Assembly (NCBI GenBank): GCA_016201575.1
Contig: JACQCN010000218.1
Location: 1 to 5,529, forward strand
Length of the DNA: 5,529 nt
Reading direction: 5' to 3'
Source of the DNA: Candidatus Rokuibacteriota bacterium
GTDB taxonomy: Bacteria > Methylomirabilota > Methylomirabilia > Rokubacteriales > CSP1-6
Part shown: positions 1 to 5,529 of the stretch, one piece after another
Layout: the number at the start of each line of letters is the position of its first letter
Position numbering within the stretch: position 1 is the first letter of the stretch
Notes under the pieces: generated by a model
The model's database searches: none
What the model was told of the DNA's origin: nothing
Seen by the model: only the letters and a program-made list of their open reading frames with translations
Translations under genes and position numbers: made by a program

Positions 1-1
1 C

Positions 2-1426
2 CGGATCGCCTCCGAGGTCCGCGCGGTCGTCGGCACCACCAACGACTGAGGGTCGTGCACGTCGTGGGGGGCCCACGACATGGTCGAGCTGGAGCGGCGG
101 GGCATCCCGACCGTCATCTTCACGGCGACGACGTTCGTGCACGACGCCCGGCGGAGCGCGCAGAGCTTCGGCCTGGCCGGGCTGCCGCTGGCGGTGGTGC
201 CCACGCCGCTGACGAACCAGCGCCCCCAGGACATCCACCGAATGGCCGACGCGGCGTTCGAGGAGGTGGTGGCCGGCCTCACGCGGCCGGTCGACCCCTT
301 CGCGGACGTGGACCGTCCCGTGGTGGAGGAGCGGCTCGTCTACGACGGCGACGACCTCCTCGCCGCCTGGGAGCGATTGAACCAGGACTTCCTCGCCCGC
401 GGCTGGGGCGACGGGTTCCCGCTGGTGGCGCCGACGCCGCGCGCGGTCGAGCTGATGCTGCGCGGGACCCGGCGCGACCCCGGTGAGATCGTGGCGACGC
501 TCGAGCCGGGCTTCGGCATCGCCACGGTGGAGAAGCTCGCGATCAACGCGGTCATGGCGGGCTGCGGTCCCGAGCACCTGCCGCTCCTCGTGGCGGCCGT
601 CCGCTGCCTCGCCGAGCCCAAGATGTACCTGCGTAACAAGGCGATGTCGACGGGGCCGCACGCGCCGCTGGTCCTCGTCAACGGCCCGAAGGGGCGGCTG
701 GCCAACCTCAACGCGGGCATGTGCGCCCTCGGCCCCGGGGCCCCCTCCGCCTCCAACACGGTGCTGGGCCGCGCGCTCCGGCTGACGATGATGAACGTCG
801 GCCACACCTACGTCGGCGTCTCCGACATGGACACGATCGGCTCGCCGCTCAAGTACAGCCTGTGCTGCGCCGAGAACGAGGCCGAGAGCCCGTGGGAGCC
901 GTACCACGTGGCGCGCGGCTTCGCGAAGCAGGCGAGCACGGTCACCGTGCACTTCGTGTACGGCATCTGCGAGCTGCACGACTTCAAGAGCACCACGCCC
1001 GAGCACCTCGTGGAGGTGTTCGCCACCGCCGCCACCAATGTCGCGCAGGTGGGCACGGGCCTCTGGCTGATCGGCCGCCGCGCCGACCCGCGCTACAAGA
1101 CCGAGGAGCGCGAGCACAACACGCTCTTCATCTGCCCCGAGCACGCGCAGATCTTCGCCCGCGAGGGATGGGGGCGCGCCGAGATCGGGCGGGCGCTCTA
1201 CCGGGCCGCCCGCCTGCCCTTCCGCACCATGATGCTCAACAAGGAGCCGAAGGCGCTGGCCGCCGCCCATCCCGAGCTGGCCTGGCTCGCCGACCATCCC
1301 GACCTGCCGCTCCCCGTCGTGGAGGACCCGGGCTGCTTCGAGATCGCGGTCGTGGGCGGCGCCGCGGGGCGGGGCGCGTACTTCTACGGCGCCGGCGAGC
1401 CGGTCACGATGCCCGTCGAGGATTGA
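2..1426 (+). CDS. UGSC-family selenoprotein, 5'-truncated, with TGA-encoded selenocysteine
   Basis: The frame is open from the window's left edge except for TGA at 47-49, which reads as selenocysteine in the family-naming motif U-G-S-C (visible residues 16-19). It ends with TGA at 1424-1426. About 474 residues are visible; roughly 80-90 N-terminal residues of a typical UGSC domain are probably cut off. Visible residues 1 to about 98 form the rest of this domain: the segment AVVGTTND before Sec, SWGAHDMVELERRGIPTV after it, then a PTPLTN segment. A long second region (about residues 110-474) begins with GWGDGFPLVAPT (134-145). It carries many cysteines, including C188, a CC pair at 288-289 and C378 in FICPEH. 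I recognise this region only as a conserved part of larger UGSC proteins. Sec/Cys motifs of this type suggest a thiol/selenol redox activity, but no reaction is known to me. No signal peptide can be judged. Translation needs SelA/SelB/SelC/SelD. A start at ATG 80 is unlikely because it would cut inside the conserved domain. Confidence 0.9.
47..49 (+). other. Selenocysteine codon (in-frame TGA) of the UGSC motif
   Basis: TGA GGG TCG TGC at 47-58 reads U-G-S-C in the same frame as the 448-residue open stretch that begins at ATG 80. The codons before it (ending GTC GTC GGC ACC ACC AAC GAC) read as plausible protein (AVVGTTND). In Cys-containing relatives the same position carries Cys, as I recall the family. 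The exact U-G-S-C string, homology-like sequence on both sides and a hairpin at the right distance together make recoding far more likely than a true stop. Confidence 0.9.
61..79 (+). promoter_or_regulatory. Bacterial SECIS hairpin for selenocysteine insertion
   Basis: GTCGTGGG (61-68) pairs perfectly with CCCACGAC (72-79), leaving the loop GGG (69-71). If the closing G-C pair opens, the loop becomes GGGGC. The loop begins 19 bases after the TGA, inside the roughly 16-37 base spacing accepted for bacterial SECIS elements, and it has the G at the loop start that SelB recognition needs. The element lies in coding sequence (codons for S-W-G-A-H-D follow the motif), as bacterial SECIS elements do. 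The ATG at 80 sits immediately 3' of the hairpin, so it is an easy false start. Confidence 0.85.
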
Positions 1427-1469
1427 GAGAGCGTGAAGAAATCGGCGGCGACGATAGCCGGTGGGGGGT

Positions 1470-1501
1470 GTCGGGGAGGAGCGGCGCTCGCTCCCCCCGA
1501 C
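1470..1501 (+). terminator. GC-rich hairpin after the selenoprotein gene, possible terminator
   Basis: GTCGGGG (1470-1476) pairs with CCCCGAC (1495-1501), and GGAGCG (1478-1483) pairs with CGCTCC (1489-1494). This makes a 13-bp stem with one bulged A (1477) and a 5-base loop. It begins 44 bases after the selenoprotein stop. No T-run follows (the next bases are GTTGATCGAG), so it is not a textbook intrinsic terminator. It could instead be an attenuating or mRNA-stabilising structure between the selenoprotein and importer genes. Confidence 0.5.
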
Positions 1502-1596
1502 GTTGATCGAGAGGTTGTGAAGATATCCCCGGAACCGCGGAAGCTCATCCGAAAAGCCCGGCACGATCGGGGGGTCCGCAACGTGAACTCCCGGTT

Positions 1597-1609
1597 GAGT
1601 CACGGACTC
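1597..1609 (+). repeat. Small inverted repeat just before the importer start codon
   Basis: GAGTC (1597-1601) and GACTC (1605-1609) form a perfect 5-bp stem with a 3-base loop, three bases before the GTG at 1613. It occupies the place where a Shine-Dalgarno sequence would lie, and none is evident there. It may be chance; a role in translation control is only inference. Confidence 0.3.
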
Positions 1610-1612
1610 TGA

Positions 1613-3041
1613 GTGAAGATCGCCGCGGCGCTGCTGGCGTGCCTCCTGCTCGCGACCGCCCCGGCCGCGGCGCAGGACCGGCCGGCCGGCGAGCTGACGA
1701 TCGCGCTCTCGAGCTTCGCCACCGAGGTGCTGGACCCGATCCTCGGAGGCCACGGCGTGAAGTTCTACCTCGCCCTGATGTTCGACTACCTGATCGGCGT
1801 CACGCCCGACGGGCAGCTCAGCCGGGACGGCGGCATCGCCACCTCCTGGGAGCCCTCGCCCGACCACCGCCGCTGGACCTTCACGCTCCGCCGCGGCGTG
1901 CGCTTCCACAACGGCGACGAGCTGACCGCGGCGGACGTGAAGTTCAGCATCCTGCGCGCGATCGGCAAGCGCTCCACGACAGGCTACGCGGGCGTGCTGC
2001 GCGCGCTCCTCCAGGACATCGAGACGCCGGCGCCCGACCGCGTGGTCATCGTCACCAGGGCGCCCACGCTCGTCATCCCGCCGTACCTGTCGCGCGCGCT
2101 CGCCAGCGAGGGGATGATCGTGCCGAAGAAGTACATCGAGGCGGTCGGCGACGACGTCTTCGCCCGCAGGCCGGTCGGCAGCGGGCCCTACCGCTTCGTC
2201 GAGCAGATGACGGGCTCGCACGTCACGTTCGAGGCCGTCGAGCGGCACTGGCGGATCGGGACGCCGCGCGGAGCGCGCCGGCTTCCCCGTCGTCTACCGC
2301 AACAACGACGCGCTCCTGCACCTCTGGTGGATCCTGCCCTGGGACAAGGCGCCCGTGCGCGACCGGCGCGTGCGCGAGGCGCTGAACCTGGCGATCGACC
2401 GCGCGGAGATCGCGGCCACGCTCTTCGGAGGCAAGGCGGAGCCGGCCGCGATCCCGTTCGGCCTCCCGCTCGGCTTCCGCGACGTGAAGTTCACCGAGCG
2501 GATGCCGTACGCCTTCGACCCGGCGCGCGCCCGCGCCCTGCTCGCCGAGGCCGGCTACCCGAGCGGCTTCCCCCTCGGCATCTTCGCCTACCAGCTCCCG
2601 GGCCTCCCCGAGGGCAAGGCGATGGCCGAGGCGGTGGCCGGCTACTGGCAGAAGATCGGCGTGCAGCCGCGCCTGATCCCCGTCGACTACCCGGCCTTCC
2701 GCAAGCAGTGGGTCGACCGGCTGGCGCCCGGCGCCGTCGGCTACTACAACCTGCCGAACCGCGACTGGATCGGCAGCTACACGCTCCTCGAGAAGTTCGC
2801 CCACACGCCCTCCCGGCCGACCGACACCGTCGCCGACGCGCCGATCGACGCCATGCTCGACGCGATCCTCCGCGAGACCGACCGCGAGAAGATCAACGCG
2901 CTCATGCGGCGGATCTACGCGCGCCTCCGCGGCGAGCACTACGGCGTCCCGATCGTCTACCTCCACACCCCCTACGTCACCAGCATGCGCCTCGGCCGGT
3001 GGAACCCGGGCTCGGTCATGCTCGATCTGAACATCGACTAG
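1613..3041 (+). pseudogene. Peptide/nickel-type ABC importer substrate-binding protein (SBP_bac_5), frameshifted by internal deletion
   Basis: This would be the periplasmic, ligand-binding partner of the two permeases that follow. The first part (1613 to about 2266) starts at GTG, the earliest possible start because TGA lies directly before it. It has a signal peptide (MKIAAALLACLLLATAPAAA, likely cut near Q21) and the family signatures WTFTLRRGVRFHNGD (88-102), ELTAADVKFS (103-112) and GSGPYRFVE (189-197). After ERHWRIGTPR (210-219) the reading continues one phase later, from about 2268: AERAGFPVVYRNNDALLHLW, then DRRVREALNLAIDR, ending at TAG 3039-3041. In the family, some 30-45 residues (beta-strand, 'PEE.TR...L..GE.D' region) normally lie between these two blocks. 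They are missing together with the frame, which implies a loss of 3n+2 bases. The ligand cannot be told; peptides, glutathione, opines and nickel complexes are all known for the class. A real pseudogene and an assembly collapse are both possible. Confidence 0.85.
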
Positions 3042-3062
3042 CTGGTCGCCGACCGCTGAGGG

Positions 3063-3989
3063 ATGGCCCGCTTCCTCCTCGCGCGACTCGTCCAGTCGCT
3101 CGTCACGCTCCTCTTCCTCTCGGTCGTGATCTTCGCCCTCGCGCGCGCCACCGGCGACCCGCTCACGCTGGTCCTGCCGATGGTGGCGACGGAGGAGGAC
3201 TTCGCCAACGCGCGGCGGGAGCTCGGCCTCGACCGGCCGCTGCCGGTGCAGTACGCGAAGTTCGTCGGCCGGCTGCTGGTCGGGGACTTCGGCACCTCGA
3301 TCCGCTCCCGCCGCCCCGTGAACGAGCTGCTGGCGGAGCGCCTGCCGCCGTCCCTCGCCCTCGCCGGCTTCTCGATGGTGGTGAGCCTGGCGCTCGCCGT
3401 GCCGCTCGGCGTGCTCGCCGCCGCCCGCAAGGGCACCGCCGTGGACAGCGCCGCCAAGGTGGTCGCCGCGCTCGGCCAGTCGCTCCCGACGTTCTGGGTC
3501 GGGATCGTGCTGATCGAGGTGGTCGCCGGCCGGCTCCAGTGGCTCCCCGCCGGCGGCGACGGCACCCTCGCCCACTACGTGCTCCCGGGCTTCACGCTCG
3601 GCTGGTTCGTGATCGCGGGCCTCATGCGGCTCCTGCGCTCGTCGATGCTGGAGAGCCTCGGGGCCGAGTACGTGACGACGGCGCGGGCCAAGGGCGCGAC
3701 GGAGGCGGCCGTCGTCTGGCGGCACGCGCTCCGGAACGCGCTGATCCCGGTGGTGACCTTCGCCGGCGTCTACCTCGCGATCCTGGTCACGGCGGCGATC
3801 GTCGTGGAGACCGTCTTCGCCTGGCCCGGCATGGGCCGGCTCGCCTACGAGGCGATCACCGGTCGCGACTTCCCGGTGATCCAGGCCGTGGTGCTGGTGA
3901 CGGCCATGCTCGTGGTGGTCGTGAACCTCGCCGTCGACCTCGCCTGCGCGTGGATCGACCCGCGCATCCGGCTCCACGGGCGCCCGTGA
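3063..3989 (+). CDS. ABC importer inner-membrane permease, DppB-like
   Basis: This 308-residue protein has the usual length for a DppB/OppB/NikB permease. About six membrane segments are visible (roughly 9-27, 98-120, 132-153, 172-190, 228-250, 275-297). The family's long periplasmic stretch follows the first, with ELGLDRPLPVQYAKFV (53-68) and GDFGTSIRSRRPV (74-86). The cytoplasmic EAA loop that docks on the ATPase is clear at about 200-230 (EYVTTARAKGA...HALRNALIPV), and ETVFAWPGMGRLAYEAI (249-265) is characteristic of the family. It starts at ATG 3063, 21 bases after the binding-protein stop. GAGGG abuts the ATG, too close for an ideal ribosome binding site, but no earlier in-frame start exists because TGA lies at 3057-3059. 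It overlaps the next gene by four bases. With the DppC-like partner it would form the transport channel. Confidence 0.95.
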   Translation: MARFLLARLVQSLVTLLFLSVVIFALARATGDPLTLVLPMVATEEDFANARRELGLDRPLPVQYAKFVGRLLVGDFGTSIRSRRPVNELLAERLPPSLALAGFSMVVSLALAVPLGVLAAARKGTAVDSAAKVVAALGQSLPTFWVGIVLIEVVAGRLQWLPAGGDGTLAHYVLPGFTLGWFVIAGLMRLLRSSMLESLGAEYVTTARAKGATEAAVVWRHALRNALIPVVTFAGVYLAILVTAAIVVETVFAWPGMGRLAYEAITGRDFPVIQAVVLVTAMLVVVVNLAVDLACAWIDPRIRLHGRP

Positions 3990-4810
3990 AGCGCCCGCCC
4001 GTCCTCCCCGCCTTGGTGGTCGCCGGCTTCGTGCTGCTGGCGCTCGGGGCCGAGCTGGTGACCCCGGCCGATCCGTACGAGCAGTCGCTGCGCGCCCGCT
4101 TCACCCCGCCGGCGTGGGAGGCCGGGGGCACGCGGGCCCACCCGCTCGGCACCGACCGCCTCGGCCGGGACCTCCTCGCGCGCATCATCTTCGGCGCCCG
4201 CGTGTCGCTGGCGGCCGGCGTCCTCGCGGTGCTGCTGGCGGGGCTCGTGGGCGCCGCCGTCGGGCTCGTCGCCGGCTACCACCGCGGGCGCCTCGGGGCG
4301 CTGCTCATGCGGGTGACCGACGCCACGCTGAGCTTCCCGATCATCCTCCTCGCCCTCGTCCTCGCCGTCACGGTGGGCCCGAGCTTCGGCAACGTCGTGC
4401 TGGCGATCGCCGTCGTCCTCTGGGCGCGCTACGCGCGCGTCATCCACGGCGAGGTAGTGGCGCTGATGGAGCGCGACTTCATCGCCCAGGCGCGCGTGAC
4501 GGGCTGTTCGCCGTGGCGGATCATCCTCGTGCACCTGTTCCCCAACACCCTCAACACGCTGCTCGTGCTCCTGAGCCTCCAGATCGGGTACGTGATCATC
4601 GTGGAGGCCTCGCTCTCCTTCCTGGGCGCGGGCATCCCGCCGCCGACGCCGGCGTGGGGCTCGATGGTCGCCGAGGGGCGCGAGTTCGTGACCAGCGCCT
4701 GGTGGGTGTCGTTCTTCCCCGGGCTCGCGATCCTGCTGGTCGTGCTGGCCTTCAACCTGCTGGGCGACTGGCTGCGCGACACCCTGGACCCGAAGCTCCG
4801 CCACCTCTAG
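3986..4810 (+). CDS. ABC importer inner-membrane permease, DppC-like
   Basis: This 274-residue protein has a normal DppC/OppC/NikC length. After the first membrane segment (about 8-25) comes the family hallmark HPLGTDRLGRDLLARIIFGA (52-71). Further hydrophobic segments lie at about 74-98, 112-150, 188-208 and 241-262. The EAA loop is at 162-187 (RDFIAQARVTGCSPWRII...PN), and the C-terminal signature SLSFLGAGIPPPTPAWG runs 209-225. GTG at 3986 is the chosen start. It shares GTGA with the stop of the DppB-like gene, which implies translational coupling, and the protein begins with the expected short basic tail (MKRPP). The same frame happens to stay open all the way back to the binding-protein start at 1613, so an automatic caller could report a false 1065-residue fusion. 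The ATPase genes that usually follow are absent here. Confidence 0.95.
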   Translation: MKRPPVLPALVVAGFVLLALGAELVTPADPYEQSLRARFTPPAWEAGGTRAHPLGTDRLGRDLLARIIFGARVSLAAGVLAVLLAGLVGAAVGLVAGYHRGRLGALLMRVTDATLSFPIILLALVLAVTVGPSFGNVVLAIAVVLWARYARVIHGEVVALMERDFIAQARVTGCSPWRIILVHLFPNTLNTLLVLLSLQIGYVIIVEASLSFLGAGIPPPTPAWGSMVAEGREFVTSAWWVSFFPGLAILLVVLAFNLLGDWLRDTLDPKLRHL

Positions 4811-4842
4811 CAGGCGGCTGGACACGAAAGCGCCGGCGCGGT

Positions 4843-4894
4843 TGAGGACCGCCGGGCCGACTGTATCCGATTCCGTGCAGTCCTCCCGTCCTCA
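4843..4894. repeat. Nested inverted repeats upstream of the integrase gene
   Basis: The outer arms are TGAGGAC (4843-4849) and GTCCTCA (4888-4894). The inner arms are GACTG (4859-4863) and CAGTC (4878-4882), around a 14-base centre. GTCCTC also occurs twice in direct orientation (4880-4885 and 4888-4893). Two nested imperfect arm pairs beside an integron-type integrase recall recombination or regulatory sites. However, no canonical GTTRRRY/RYYYAAC core is present in 4811-4976, so this is not a recognisable attI or attC. It could equally be a weak terminator for the importer genes or chance. Confidence 0.35.
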
Positions 4895-4914
4895 CGATGG
4901 CGGGGGGATTTCTC

Positions 4915-4943
4915 TTGTGCGCTCCCCTGCGGTCGACTATCTT
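4915..4943 (+). promoter_or_regulatory. Possible sigma70-type promoter for the integrase
   Basis: TTGTGC (4915-4920) and TATCTT (4938-4943) are separated by exactly 17 bases, with 3/6 and 4/6 matches to the -35 and -10 consensus. The start of transcription would be near 4950, just before the ribosome binding site at 4961-4966 and ATG 4977. Such weak matches occur by chance, but the placement is coherent and this stretch is less GC-rich than its surroundings. Confidence 0.35.
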
Positions 4944-4960
4944 CGAAGCCCACGAACAAA

Positions 4961-4966
4961 AGGGAG
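4961..4966 (+). promoter_or_regulatory. Ribosome binding site that decides the integrase start
   Basis: AGGGAG, ten bases before ATG 4977, is the best Shine-Dalgarno match in this region. It favours ATG 4977 over the upstream in-frame TTG at 4842. With it the integrase has about 36 residues before its [13 protein letters not shown] block, close to the arrangement in known integron integrases. Confidence 0.55.
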
Positions 4967-4976
4967 CGTCGCGGGC

Positions 4977-5529
4977 ATGGCCATCGCTCTTCGGTCGAGC
5001 AGTCAGATCTCCTATCCCATCCCGTCCGCAGGTGCCCTCACGGCGACGCTGGCCGTCCGTGAAGCCGGTCCGGCCGGCGCTCCGAAGCCTCGGCTTCTCG
5101 ACCGCGTGCGCGAGGCCATCCGGGCCGCCACTATAGCCGTCGCACCGAGAAGGCGTACGTCCAGTGGATCAAGCGGTTCATCTTCTTCCACGGTGAGCGC
5201 CACCCGGCTGAGATGGGCGCCGCCGCGGGCACCGCGTTCCTGACGTCGCTCGCCGTTCACGGCAAGGTCGCGGCCTCCACCCAGAACCAGGCCCTGAGCG
5301 CTCTGCTGTTCCTCTACCGCGAGGTGCTCGGCGTCGAGCTTCCGTGGCTCGACGACGTCGTCCGGGCCAAGCGGCCCCAGCATCTGCCCGTCGTCCTGAC
5401 GCGTGACGAGGTCCGCGCCGTCCTGCAGCGGCTCGACGGCGTGCCACGGCTCATGGCGCTGCTGCTGTACGGTGCGGGACTTCGCCTGCTGGAATGCTGC
5501 CGCCTGCGCGTGAAGGACGTCGACTTCGC
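4977..5529 (+). pseudogene. Integron-type tyrosine recombinase (IntI-like), frameshifted and cut by the window end
   Basis: Tyrosine recombinases of this class cut and rejoin DNA at attI/attC-type sites. The first block (4977 to about 5125) ends with [12 protein letters not shown]. The second block, in another frame from 5126 to the window end, begins [19 protein letters not shown]. Joined, they align without gaps to the N-terminus of IntI1 ([20 protein letters not shown] as I remember it). So one base, most simply a C in GGGCC(C)GCC near 5126, is missing. The N-terminal DNA-binding domain continues with [25 protein letters not shown] and LPWLDDVV. The catalytic domain then opens with [14 protein letters not shown] and [20 protein letters not shown], which carries the first catalytic arginine (GLR). 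The remaining catalytic residues and the integron-specific helix lie outside. About 184 of roughly 330 residues are visible. The first 50 codons use more A/T-ending codons (12 by my count) than the importer genes, suggesting a different origin. Confidence 0.85.

Noticed and set aside
80..1426. Starting the first gene at ATG 80
   Set aside because: The frame upstream reads through U-G-S-C with a SECIS-like hairpin. The G-run at 66-71 that looks like a ribosome binding site is the loop and stem of that hairpin.
1594..1600. GTTGAGT, a match to the GTTRRRY core of integron attC sites
   Set aside because: No matching RYYYAAC partner or attC-like arms lie at a suitable distance, and a seven-base degenerate match is expected by chance.
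1619..1642. Lipoprotein signal (LLAC near residue 10) in the binding protein
   Set aside because: The -2 residue is Leu and the hydrophobic stretch before Cys is too short. A signal peptidase I site after AAA near residue 20 fits better.
2223..3977. A 584-codon open frame on the minus strand opposite the importer genes
   Set aside because: Its protein is composed of His/Arg/Gly/Glu-rich low-complexity sequence, typical of the antisense of GC-rich genes. It shows no domain, and the + strand genes here are clear.
3845..4825. A 326-codon minus-strand open frame opposite the DppC-like gene
   Set aside because: It is Arg/Glu/His/Gln-rich with no recognisable motif, and is explained by the codon pattern of the real gene.
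4828..4841. Palindrome GCGCCGGCGC (4830-4839) as a terminator for the importer operon
   Set aside because: It has no loop-stem geometry of useful length and no T-run, and such GC palindromes are common in this composition.
4859..4882. Possible LexA box before the integrase (ACTGTAT ... GCAGT)
   Set aside because: The CTG and CAG half-sites are separated by 14 bases instead of 10, so it does not fit the proteobacterial consensus. LexA motifs of the likely host lineage are unknown to me.

Overview
The DNA is very GC-rich, and its genes use G or C at almost every third codon position. The gene content is that of a free-living environmental bacterium: a large selenoprotein of unknown function, a peptide/nickel-type ABC importer and an integron-type integrase. 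A high-GC uncultured soil or subsurface lineage such as Candidatus Rokubacteria/Methylomirabilota fits. That placement is inferred from composition and gene style only. No ribosomal or other phylogenetic marker lies in the window.

Layout. (1) Positions 2-1426 hold the 3' part of a UGSC-family selenoprotein gene. An in-frame TGA at 47-49 is followed by GGG TCG TGC, giving U-G-S-C. A perfect 8-bp hairpin at 61-79 sits where a bacterial SECIS element should be. A conventional gene caller would start this gene at the ATG at 80 and lose the redox motif and everything before it. (2) Positions 1427-1612 are intergenic, with a strong hairpin at 1470-1501. (3) Positions 1613-4810 hold a substrate-binding protein gene and two permease genes of the SBP_bac_5/DppB/DppC importer class. 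The binding-protein gene is broken near 2264-2270 by an internal deletion that shifts the frame. The permeases look intact and overlap by four bases. No ATPase gene follows. (4) Positions 4811-4976 are non-coding, with nested inverted repeats, a possible promoter and a good ribosome binding site. (5) Positions 4977-5529 hold the start of an IntI-like tyrosine recombinase, with one base missing near 5126. It runs off the window.

How the parts may work together. All genes are on the + strand. The importer genes form an operon-like group (short gap, then overlap), and the selenoprotein lies directly upstream. One hypothesis is that the importer brings in a small substrate for the UGSC redox protein, but the 186-bp gap and its hairpin argue against simple co-transcription. 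The integrase begins where the ATPase genes of such an importer would often be found. Two clear frame lesions and one suspicious stop in 5.5 kb mean either local gene decay or consensus/assembly errors, and read-level data would decide between them.
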